Assembly (NCBI GenBank): GCA_034189725.1
Contig: JAXHUK010000017.1
Coordinates: 1 to 7,958 of the forward strand
DNA length: 7,958 nt
Origin: JAXHUK01 sp034189725
Lineage (GTDB): Bacteria > Chloroflexota > Dehalococcoidia > SZUA-161
Reading direction: 5' to 3'
Part shown: in pieces, positions 1-5,808 of the stretch
Position numbering within the stretch: the first letter of the stretch is position 1
Layout of the letters: each line of letters opens with the position of its first letter
Notes under the pieces: generated by a model
What the model was told of the DNA's origin: nothing
Database searches by the model: none
What the model saw: the letters and a program-made list of their open reading frames with translations, nothing else
Translations under genes and position numbers: made by a program

Positions 1-651
1 CTGAACCACAACTTTTGAAACCTGTCGGCTTGCGGTAAGTCGAGCATTGAACTCAATCAAATCCTCATTCCATTCCAGGGCTGGGGGAGTCTCCCCACTG
101 GGAGTTTGAACGAAATGAAGCTTGCTTTCTTTCACAAAAACACAGAAGCCGATTCTCTGGGCACGTTCGATCAAGAACTCCCAGTCGGTCTGATTATCCT
201 GATAGACATGGTCATATACCTGCTGGGTTGAATCGACCTTCGACCCCAATCCATATTTGCCCGCAATCGATGTCGCCATGTCGCTATCTTTTACATTCTG
301 GTATGTCTTGGATTTCTTACCTCGATTGAGCCGATGTGATTTGTCATATCCACGCAGCACAACGGTGCCCCCACCGAGATCCCTATTCAATCGTGGTTCG
401 ATCGCTGTAATCTCACCGGTCAGGAGCTTCACCTCAGATTCGCCAGATCTGGAGGAGAGTTCCACCCTCGCTCCCACAGAAAATGTATCGGCATCCATCC
501 ACTCCATGTTAGGATCCCTCAGGTGAATGGCAAACATGTCGGGAAGTGTCAGACTGTCATCTATTTCGGCGGAAACAAGCGCATCCATTATTTGCTCGTT
601 AGCATCAGTCCCGTCGAATTTCAAATATACATTTTGTCGAAGTCGAGGCAC
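1..651 (-). CDS. Phage late control D / VgrG-like spike-hub protein (Afp8-type), N-terminal 217 residues, cut by window edge
   Basis: The gene runs off the left edge; 217 codons are visible with no stop. It begins at a GTG whose codons give VPRLRQNVYLKFDG. This start is chosen because a TAGGAG Shine-Dalgarno lies 9 nt upstream; the GTG eight bases further upstream is in a frame that stops within 18 codons. The protein shows the gp27-like hub fold of the gpD/VgrG family: a beta-rich start, a region near residues 57-100 (VGARVEL, LLTGEITAIEP, VVLRGYDKSHRL), and the family hallmark at about 157-181 (DWEFLIERAQRIGF, then KLHFV). In eCIS particles this protein forms the trimeric hub and spike at the tube tip, inside the baseplate. 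It starts 12 nt after the LysM gene, matching the Afp7-Afp8 order. The C-terminal spike part is outside the window, so length and any effector fusion are unknown. Confidence 0.88.
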   Translation of the reverse strand, partial: MPRLRQNVYLKFDGTDANEQIMDALVSAEIDDSLTLPDMFAIHLRDPNMEWMDADTFSVGARVELSSRSGESEVKLLTGEITAIEPRLNRDLGGGTVVLRGYDKSHRLNRGKKSKTYQNVKDSDMATSIAGKYGLGSKVDSTQQVYDHVYQDNQTDWEFLIERAQRIGFCVFVKESKLHFVQTPSGETPPALEWNEDLIEFNARLTASRQVSKVVVQ

Positions 652-660
652 AGTACACGT

Positions 661-666
661 CTCCTA
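661..666 (-). promoter_or_regulatory. Ribosome binding site TAGGAG fixing the GTG start of the spike-hub gene
   Basis: Read on the minus strand, TAGGAG lies 9 nt before GTG at 649-651. Its first three bases are also the TAG stop codon of the LysM gene, so ending one gene and starting the next share bases. This points to translational coupling and supports the GTG start over other candidates. Confidence 0.7.
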
Positions 667-1311
667 AGTAAGTGGTGCAATTGCGAGCACTTGCCCGGGT
701 GCCAATCTCATTGGATCGTCCAGGTTGTTTATGTCCGCCAGGTAACGCCAATGGTTTGAATCGCCATATTCGTCGAATGCAATCCAGTCCAGCGTTTCCC
801 CCTGCTTTACCTTCCGAACTTTATACCCCGGTTTGCTGACCGTCGTGGGATTCTGACCGGGATATTGTCCCTCCTCGGCTGCCTGTAAGAACGTCACATT
901 CATAGTAGACCTGACCGGTGTACCATCAGGAAGGAAAAGCGTGAACTTCTGGCTTATATTGGTAATAACAGCCTTAAATGACCAGGCTTGCCCCCAGCGA
1001 AACTCACATTGAGGAGGCCATCCCTTATTCCCCTTATCCTTGTTGTCAGGATTGATCATCATGAGCTTCCAAATCTTGTCAGTGTGTGTCTTGCGCACAT
1101 CCTTACCAGTCTCATAGGTATCAAAAAACAATTCCATTTTCAGTGTCATGGCCTGACCGCCACTGAATTCCACTTTAGGCACGTTCTTGCCCGTGATCAT
1201 CTCCGCCTGCCACGTGTTTGTCTTAGCGAACGTGTACTCCTTTGGCCTGAACATGCACTCGATGGTTTCATTTGTGTCGAGGTTCTTTATTTGTGCCTTC
1301 TCAAGTCCCAT
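664..1311 (-). CDS. CIS tube/hub protein with C-terminal LysM domain (Afp7/Pvc7-type)
   Basis: This 215-residue protein has the two-part build of the eCIS LysM hub protein. Residues 1-150 are a beta-rich domain like the CIS tube/hub family, starting with LEKAQIKNLDT and a typical FRPKEYTFAKTNTW segment, then a motif resembling FSGGQAMTLKMELFFDTYE at 49-67. Residues about 163-212 are a LysM-like module (YKVRKVKQGETLDWIAFDEY, then W188, INNLDDP and LAPGQVLAI). In related particles it joins the end of the inner tube to the gpD-like hub; the LysM part is structural in the baseplate and need not bind peptidoglycan here. The length is normal for the family. The ATG is preceded by TGGAGG with a 5-nt spacer. 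It lies 21 nt after the 784-residue gene and 12 nt before the spike gene, so all three are probably co-transcribed. Confidence 0.9.
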   Translation of the reverse strand: MGLEKAQIKNLDTNETIECMFRPKEYTFAKTNTWQAEMITGKNVPKVEFSGGQAMTLKMELFFDTYETGKDVRKTHTDKIWKLMMINPDNKDKGNKGWPPQCEFRWGQAWSFKAVITNISQKFTLFLPDGTPVRSTMNVTFLQAAEEGQYPGQNPTTVSKPGYKVRKVKQGETLDWIAFDEYGDSNHWRYLADINNLDDPMRLAPGQVLAIAPLT

Positions 1312-1332
1312 GGTTACCTCCAGAACTACGAC

Positions 1333-3687
1333 CTATCTGTATCCAGCTCGCTCCCTTTCAACTGCAAGTCTTCTCCTGACAATTGCATAGACCTGGCGAG
1401 CAATGACTTCGGTGTCAGTCCCTTCAGCCTGCGATCCGTCTCCTGATTGATATTGCTCACTTTGAGAAGAGCTTGTAGCTGTTGTTGATTCATCAACCAC
1501 CGATCGAGATATTTCCTGTGTCGGCGTACCGCCCCGGGAGGTCGTCTTCACGTGTGCCAGCACCATATCGACCGGTTCATACCCTCTCCGTGCACTTTGG
1601 GGATAGCTATCTCCCTGGATACTTTGCATCGGAAGGCGTGATAGCTCAAGGTCACTGCCTGATATGCCTTTACTTATTTCCAATCCTCCTCCGCTCACGC
1701 CAGAGAGTGATCTGCTCCGTTGTACGCCAGATCGTGATACGCCCGTATCTGCAGTGTGAGTTTTTCTACCAGGCATCTCAATAGGCGTATATCCAGCGAA
1801 AAGACCACCTGTGCTAATCGAAAAACTGGTTGTCTCATCTTCACCAGTAGCATCTTCAGTTGATAACGATCGATCCAGGGATACTGACTGAAATGGTATG
1901 GTACGGTGAATAGTTTCAGTTGGTTTGTACTTATCATCGATCGTTTTAGCAAGACCTCTGTCTAGCAATGTCTGGGGTTGACCTTTGATTCCTGCCTTCG
2001 ATGATAAAAACAAGGGAACGCGCTGGATCAACGTCGGCAGCTCTCTTTTAGTGGAATATGCAGCATATTCTCCTGTTACCTGCTTCATAACAGGCGTTTC
2101 TGTATCACGTTCTTTATGTATGGTCGTCCCTGTCTCACGTTCCCTGTGTCCGATCGGTATCTCTGGCTTCGTTTCCTGATAACGTTGCAGTAAAGGTAAT
2201 GATTCTGCGGCTCCCTGAAACGTACCAGCATCGTCAGGCAAATACTTGTGTGTAATGACCCGATCCAGAGTTTCTCCTTGCACTCTCTCCGATTCTCTCT
2301 GTATACCTTCTTTCTGTGATTGTGATACCGGGAATTTTTGAACGACCGGTGCATGTTCACCATCCAGTGCCAGGGAAACCTCGGATTCACCTGCATACTG
2401 CTTGCCTTTGCCTTTCCTGGCTGTCATCACAGATGGAGTTCGATATGATGGCCTGAGCTTCCTTGATACGAACGACAGGGATAATGGAATAGGACTGGTA
2501 TACACTCTTCTTGAGACCACCCTCTCCACTGGTTTACTCTGAACTGACGGTGCCTCAACCATCTCCTGTGCTCCGGGATACGGTTCCCTACCAGATACTT
2601 CAACACCATCTACCCCCTCAGTGGATCGGGGGCTCTCTACTGTGGCATCGGCATGCTCAGCAACCGGTTCACGTTGTTTCTCGGGGGTTCGCTGCACAGA
2701 ACTCGGTCGTTTACCCCTGATAGGGCTCGCCTGTTTTACCAACTCTATGGCTTTTCTGGAAATCGATCGTACAAATGATGGTTTTTCCGTGATGGAACGT
2801 GCGCCAGGTCGCGATGGTATCAATTGGGCATCGGTCTCATGCCGAGATTCGATTGGAGTCTTTTCCACTCCGATTTCAGCAGACATTGCGGAACGACTAC
2901 TGGCCTCAGAATGTGAGCTCCTGATGGAACTCTCTTCAGACCGCGACAATCTACCCATTGCTTCCTGGGGTCTGAATTCCGGTACCGCACTAACCGGTTT
3001 TGGAACAACGCTCTCCGCTGCCTGCTTCGGTAAGGGTTGCATTCCCTTGCTTTGTAGCACCGCCCCCGGAGAAGCCATTATGCTATATTTATGTAGTTTT
3101 TCGTGTTGCGCTCTCGAGAATTGATCGGCATCTGTCAGAGCTGTTTTCCTGCCAGTAGTCATACTGCTCTGGATAGATGCTACTCGCTGTACTTGACGCT
3201 TCTGCACCTGAGTATGCCCGCTACCCGCTAATCTATCAGACCCGGGTGCCTCTCGGATCGCCGTAGTCGGGATAGCGATATCCCCCAACCGCGAGAATCC
3301 CTCCTGTTCCGCAGAATACACAGTTTCAGTCTGGTTATCGGATTGTGGCCTGATCTTCTTCCCACGATCGAACCAGGCCATATCAGGTGAGTCAGCGTTT
3401 ATTTCGCCTATCCGCTTTGACTGTATGATCCTGCGTGAAAGGTCACTCACTCGTGCGATTACATTAGTATTCCATACATTGATTTTCGATATCTGCCTCG
3501 CTACGGACGGGAGAGTATTCGCCCTCCAGAGTGACACTTTTCTTACCGGTGATGCTGCATGGCCAGCAATCCACGACGTGAGTCGATTGTGCCGTGAAGC
3601 AATTTTGGATCCCAGTGGACGTACAACGGTCTCCCAGCTCGGCTTCTCACCGGTACTATTCGTTTGTTCGTTTTCACTTCGAGCCAT
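1333..3687 (-). CDS. Large, mostly disordered eCIS-locus protein with conserved C-terminal helix; function unknown
   Basis: I do not recognise a family for this 784-residue protein. It has three parts. Residues 1-110 hold all five tryptophans (18, 39, 54, 72, 105) and look helical and basic. Residues 110-755 are low in hydrophobic residues and rich in Ser, Arg, Glu, Gln, Thr and Pro, with no Trp and no Cys, and are probably disordered. They carry eight [V/I/L]Q[R/K] motifs and short hydrophobic patches (IPLSLSFVS, VPLFLSS, LPLLQRY). Residues 758-784 form a predicted helix ending VERERAGYR, shared with the 145-residue protein encoded upstream. There is no signal peptide or membrane segment. 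The ATG lies 9 nt after the second tube gene, with a weak AGAG site. Its place between the second tube gene and the LysM gene suggests a part of the particle, a scaffold or cargo; this is inference. The frame is intact and certainly coding by context. Confidence 0.8.
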   Translation of the reverse strand: MARSENEQTNSTGEKPSWETVVRPLGSKIASRHNRLTSWIAGHAASPVRKVSLWRANTLPSVARQISKINVWNTNVIARVSDLSRRIIQSKRIGEINADSPDMAWFDRGKKIRPQSDNQTETVYSAEQEGFSRLGDIAIPTTAIREAPGSDRLAGSGHTQVQKRQVQRVASIQSSMTTGRKTALTDADQFSRAQHEKLHKYSIMASPGAVLQSKGMQPLPKQAAESVVPKPVSAVPEFRPQEAMGRLSRSEESSIRSSHSEASSRSAMSAEIGVEKTPIESRHETDAQLIPSRPGARSITEKPSFVRSISRKAIELVKQASPIRGKRPSSVQRTPEKQREPVAEHADATVESPRSTEGVDGVEVSGREPYPGAQEMVEAPSVQSKPVERVVSRRVYTSPIPLSLSFVSRKLRPSYRTPSVMTARKGKGKQYAGESEVSLALDGEHAPVVQKFPVSQSQKEGIQRESERVQGETLDRVITHKYLPDDAGTFQGAAESLPLLQRYQETKPEIPIGHRERETGTTIHKERDTETPVMKQVTGEYAAYSTKRELPTLIQRVPLFLSSKAGIKGQPQTLLDRGLAKTIDDKYKPTETIHRTIPFQSVSLDRSLSTEDATGEDETTSFSISTGGLFAGYTPIEMPGRKTHTADTGVSRSGVQRSRSLSGVSGGGLEISKGISGSDLELSRLPMQSIQGDSYPQSARRGYEPVDMVLAHVKTTSRGGTPTQEISRSVVDESTTATSSSQSEQYQSGDGSQAEGTDTEVIARQVYAIVRRRLAVERERAGYR

Positions 3688-3696
3688 TGCGAATCT

Positions 3697-4143
3697 CTAA
3701 CCCTTATTCTGAATACTCATACCTTCATGAGCAAATTCAATCGACTCAATAGAAACCAAGTTATCGCTGGCCTTGAATGGCGGCCCCGACCATTTTATGG
3801 GGTAGGCTTTCTCCAGGTCCCATCGCCTCACCTCTGTGCCATCCTGCCCATAGAGGACGATTGAGATATTCTGTCGCTCAACCTTGCGATTCATTACCTG
3901 TTGAAACCAGTCCCACAGATCATTAGAGGCTGTCATGCCCCGTTTGAGAATCACGTTAGGAAACTTCACTCGCCCGGGCAGCTTATGTACGAACAGGTTA
4001 TTTCCACCCTCCTGGTACTCGAGAATCTCTATCTGAGCCTCGAGCCCAGAGGCCTCCGTGAATTCCGCGGTGACCACGTTCTCAATTGAAACACCGAACT
4101 TCGCACTCGGGAACGCCTCGACCCGTTTACCTGCGTTTGGCAT
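3697..4143 (-). CDS. Second tail tube protein, gp19-like (Afp5-type)
   Basis: This 148-residue protein belongs to the T4 gp19-like tube family. Visible family features are an early FGVSIENVVTAEFTEASGLEAQIEILEY-type beta-hairpin region (about 16-43), the KLPGRVKFPNVILKRGMT segment (54-71), the DLWDWFQQVMNRK helix (75-87), and the ending WDLEKAYPIKWSGPPF then VSIESIEFAHEG. eCIS loci usually carry more than one tube paralogue. The one next to the LysM gene is generally the adaptor ring between the main tube and the hub, so it is called Afp5-type from position. Only scattered positions match the other tube protein in this window, as expected for an adaptor. GGAG lies about 7 nt before the ATG. 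The 74-nt gap upstream holds nothing that I can identify. Confidence 0.92.
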   Translation of the reverse strand: MPNAGKRVEAFPSAKFGVSIENVVTAEFTEASGLEAQIEILEYQEGGNNLFVHKLPGRVKFPNVILKRGMTASNDLWDWFQQVMNRKVERQNISIVLYGQDGTEVRRWDLEKAYPIKWSGPPFKASDNLVSIESIEFAHEGMSIQNKG

Positions 4144-4217
4144 CCCTCTACTCCAGCGTATAGATTGCGATTAACGATACCACTTTATCGATACTGAAGG
4201 GCACAGGTGATATCATT

Positions 4218-4655
4218 TCACACTCGCCGCTCTCTTTCTATAATCAGCTCTCGCATCATCATGCGATATACTATGTCAGCTATTCCCTCAATATCTACCT
4301 GTTGTCCCGTCTCCGATGGCTCTGCTTCTGATTGTGTTTCTTGTTCGCCTGTTCGCGCAATCCGCTGAACAACAGGTTCCTCTTGCCATTTTCGTGCACC
4401 TGATTGTATTGCAGGAACGCCTGATAACTGTCCTGATCCCTCACTAACGGCACCAGATACCAGACTTTGTTCATGGCCGTATGGTCGCAAGACCTCTTTT
4501 CTACTTATCCAGATTCTCTCCACATGCCCCGGTCTCTGCCATTCACTCGCGACGGATCGTTCACCATACCTGCGCACCAGATTATCAGCCTGGTGATTAT
4601 CATGCACTCGAATATCTTTCGTGTCAGATCCCGGAGGATTCTCCATCTCGTTCAT
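4218..4655 (-). CDS. Small eCIS-locus protein with the same C-terminal helix motif as the 784-residue protein; function unknown
   Basis: I do not recognise this 145-residue protein. It is polar, rich in Glu, Arg, Ser and Gln, has no cysteine, and looks mostly disordered up to about residue 118. Residues 121-145 form a likely amphipathic helix with the pattern IADIVYRMMMREL then IIERERRV. Twelve of 25 aligned positions match the end of the 784-residue protein, including VY and ERER. It also has one EPVVQRIAR segment (93-101), like the [V/I/L]QR motifs of the larger protein. Two starts are possible: ATG at 4655, or the fourth codon ATG at 4646. Neither has a strong Shine-Dalgarno, and an in-frame TAA nine codons upstream rules out a longer form. 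It lies between the DUF6760 frame and the second tube gene. It may be a shorter paralogue or partner of the large protein; this is inference. Confidence 0.7.
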   Translation of the reverse strand: MNEMENPPGSDTKDIRVHDNHQADNLVRRYGERSVASEWQRPGHVERIWISRKEVLRPYGHEQSLVSGAVSEGSGQLSGVPAIQSGARKWQEEPVVQRIARTGEQETQSEAEPSETGQQVDIEGIADIVYRMMMRELIIERERRV

Positions 4656-4771
4656 GGTTTCTTTGCCTGTGGCCTTTCGTTACTACACAACTCCCTTCAC
4701 ACTACGCTTGTTTAACAAGAAGGCATACTGCTCCACCCGCACACCTTTAGAACGACCACGCTCGTGTTATT

Positions 4772-4936
4772 CTATTCCTCTCCTTCGCTCAGCCGACGGT
4801 TGATCTCAGCAATCTTCTCCACCCATTCACGCCGATCGTCATGCTCCATCATCAGTATGTCATCAAGCGGCCAGTGGAGATAGTAGGCAATGTAGGCTAC
4901 CTCCTCGAAAAGGTCTTCGAGGGGGTAGCCTTTTAT
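4772..4936 (-). CDS. DUF6760-like small eCIS protein; no canonical start, probably made by -1 frameshift or from an ATA start
   Basis: The frame encodes a short conserved eCIS protein type: GYPLEDLFEEVAYIAYYLHW, then EHDDRREWVEKIAEINRRL, ending TAG at 4772. This matches my recollection of DUF6760, a family of about 50-60 residues found next to the gp26-like chaperone in eCIS loci; its role is not known. It is 54 residues counted from ATA at 4934-4936. The frame has no ATG, GTG or TTG between an in-frame TGA (4961-4963) and a methionine pair at residues 29-30, which lie beyond the conserved core. It sits in the -1 frame of the chaperone gene and overlaps its stop as ATAA, where relatives often have an ATGA-type junction. 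It is either a non-canonical ATA start, a product of the frameshift signal at 4895-4945, or an error in a run of five G. The frame is clearly conserved coding sequence; the start is uncertain. Confidence 0.8.
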   Translation of the reverse strand: MKGYPLEDLFEEVAYIAYYLHWPLDDILMMEHDDRREWVEKIAEINRRLSEGEE

Positions 4937-4945
4937 TCCCCCGGG
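4895..4945 (-). promoter_or_regulatory. Candidate programmed -1 ribosomal frameshift signal (slippery heptamer plus stem-loop)
   Basis: Read on the minus strand, the chaperone codons AAC CCG GGG GAA TAA include the heptamer C CCG GGG (4939-4945), which fits the X_XXY_YYZ rule: both tRNAs can re-pair one base back on CCC GGG. Eight nucleotides later a 36-nt inverted repeat starts (4895-4930). It has an outer arm GGCTACC/GGTAGCC of 7 bp, one C-A mismatch, an inner arm CCTCGAA/TTCGAGG of 7 bp, and a 6-nt loop GACCTT. Slippery site, a 5-9 nt spacer and a stable stem are the standard parts of bacterial -1 frameshift signals. The zero-frame stop lies in the spacer. The product would be 120 chaperone residues plus 55 from the -1 frame, 175 in all. 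The stem lies within conserved codons, so chance pairing remains possible. Confidence 0.6.
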
Positions 4946-5298
4946 TTGCCAATGTCCACTTCAAAGGTGTGATTGCACTCCGGGCAGGTTACAGGGCGGC
5001 TACTGGTACCCTCCTCATTGATCTGGCGATAGAACTCCTGCAAGTAAGCCAGATCAGCGGAAAATAGCCCCTCAATAATTCCAGGCGTTATTTCCGTAAT
5101 CGTCCCCAGCTTCGTTATCACCCTTGATAGCAGAACAATTACCAGATACGCCTGGTTCGACCTGACCCGCATGTCCTTCATGGGTTGGATCTCATCGAGG
5201 GCGGTGGCAAGCCGCATCACTCCCTCTTTTTGTATATTGCCATCCTTATCCACATATCCCCGCGGCAATGTGAAAGCGAATTCGGTCTGCAATACCAT
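4933..5298 (-). CDS. T4 gp26-like baseplate hub assembly chaperone of the eCIS
   Basis: This 121-residue protein opens with LQTEFAFTLPRGYVDKDG and KEGVMRLATALDEI, the typical start of the eCIS protein family annotated as T4 baseplate hub assembly chaperone. A central region with many hydrophobic residues (QAYLVIVLLSRVITKLG, about 49-65) is predicted helical, and the end carries a single CPEC (C105, C108) followed by H110. In T4 the related protein helps assemble the baseplate hub and is not a main structural part; the same role is inferred here. ATG at 5298 is preferred because AAAGGA ends 7 nt upstream; a TTG one codon earlier would leave a spacer of only 4 nt. It follows the main tube gene by about 30 nt. 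Its 3' end overlaps the DUF6760 frame and contains the candidate frameshift site, so a longer fusion form may exist. Confidence 0.85.
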   Translation of the reverse strand: MVLQTEFAFTLPRGYVDKDGNIQKEGVMRLATALDEIQPMKDMRVRSNQAYLVIVLLSRVITKLGTITEITPGIIEGLFSADLAYLQEFYRQINEEGTSSRPVTCPECNHTFEVDIGNPGE

Positions 5299-5330
5299 CA
5301 ATTAGTCCTTTCCAGTCGGGCCAAGCCAGT

Positions 5331-5786
5331 TTATGCCTTTCTTTCGATCCTCTCACAGGCGAGCACTATCTTCTCAATAGCGACATCGTTACTGGAGGAA
5401 TCCAGGTCAGGGCCAGACAGTTCAGCCGGCCAGCATTCTTCAAGGAAGAACTCCCCAACTCGCTCGTCAGCGTGATTGTACAGAACGATAGTGCAATTCT
5501 TACGCTCGTCGGCAATTTTGCCATCCACAATCTTCTGACGCCAATCGAACAGGTCCATATTATCTGTATACCCACGCTCCATCGTAATGTCCCCGACCGA
5601 GAGTTGCCCCGGCTGTTTCATAACTATGGTCTTTCCATCCTTGGTCTTCTGTTCCGTTATAATCTCATGTTTGGTTGAGATTCCCGAGCATTTCTTGAAA
5701 ACACCCTTACTGTCCCCCTCGATCTCCAGACCGAAAGAAGAGGCTTGCAATGAATCTCTGAACGGTCCTGGTCTAAATGTTGGCAT
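5331..5786 (-). CDS. Main tail tube protein, gp19-like (Afp1-type)
   Basis: This 151-residue protein is a clear T4 gp19-like tube subunit, the protein that stacks in hexameric rings to form the inner tube driven out on contraction. Visible hallmarks are the starting PFRDSLQASSFGLEIEG, the SGISTKHEIITEQ strand (34-46), KQPGQLSVGDITMERGYT (57-74), the DLFDWRQKIVDGK helix (78-90), and the ending FFLEECWPAELSGPDLDSSSNDVAIEKIVLACE. The length is normal. The ATG has a strong AGGAGGT site with an 8-nt spacer. It begins 22 nt after the sheath gene, the usual sheath-tube pair, and the strong site fits a protein needed in many copies. It has three cysteines (33, 98, 118) plus C144, whereas the second tube protein has none. 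It is called the main tube from its place beside the sheath. Confidence 0.95.
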   Translation of the reverse strand: MPTFRPGPFRDSLQASSFGLEIEGDSKGVFKKCSGISTKHEIITEQKTKDGKTIVMKQPGQLSVGDITMERGYTDNMDLFDWRQKIVDGKIADERKNCTIVLYNHADERVGEFFLEECWPAELSGPDLDSSSNDVAIEKIVLACERIERKA

Positions 5787-5808
5787 GAGTTTTTACCTCC
5801 TTAATGTG

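Noticed and set aside
988..1446. Open plus-strand frame of 152 codons across the LysM gene and the end of the large gene
   Set aside because: Fully antisense to supported genes and without a ribosome binding site or recognisable product.
2621..3124. Open plus-strand frame of 167 codons inside the 784-residue gene
   Set aside because: Antisense to an intact long frame in the operon direction, with Cys- and Ser-rich composition typical of shadow frames.
4656..4771. A short frame in the gap between DUF6760 and the 145-residue gene, reading VRVEQYAFLLNKRSVKGVV from a GTG
   Set aside because: Only 19 codons, with a poorly placed AAAGGT as the only ribosome site; too little to call a gene. Nothing else is seen in this gap.
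4895..4930. The stem-loop as a transcription terminator
   Set aside because: No T-run follows it, it lies within conserved codons, and the operon continues downstream with the same orientation.
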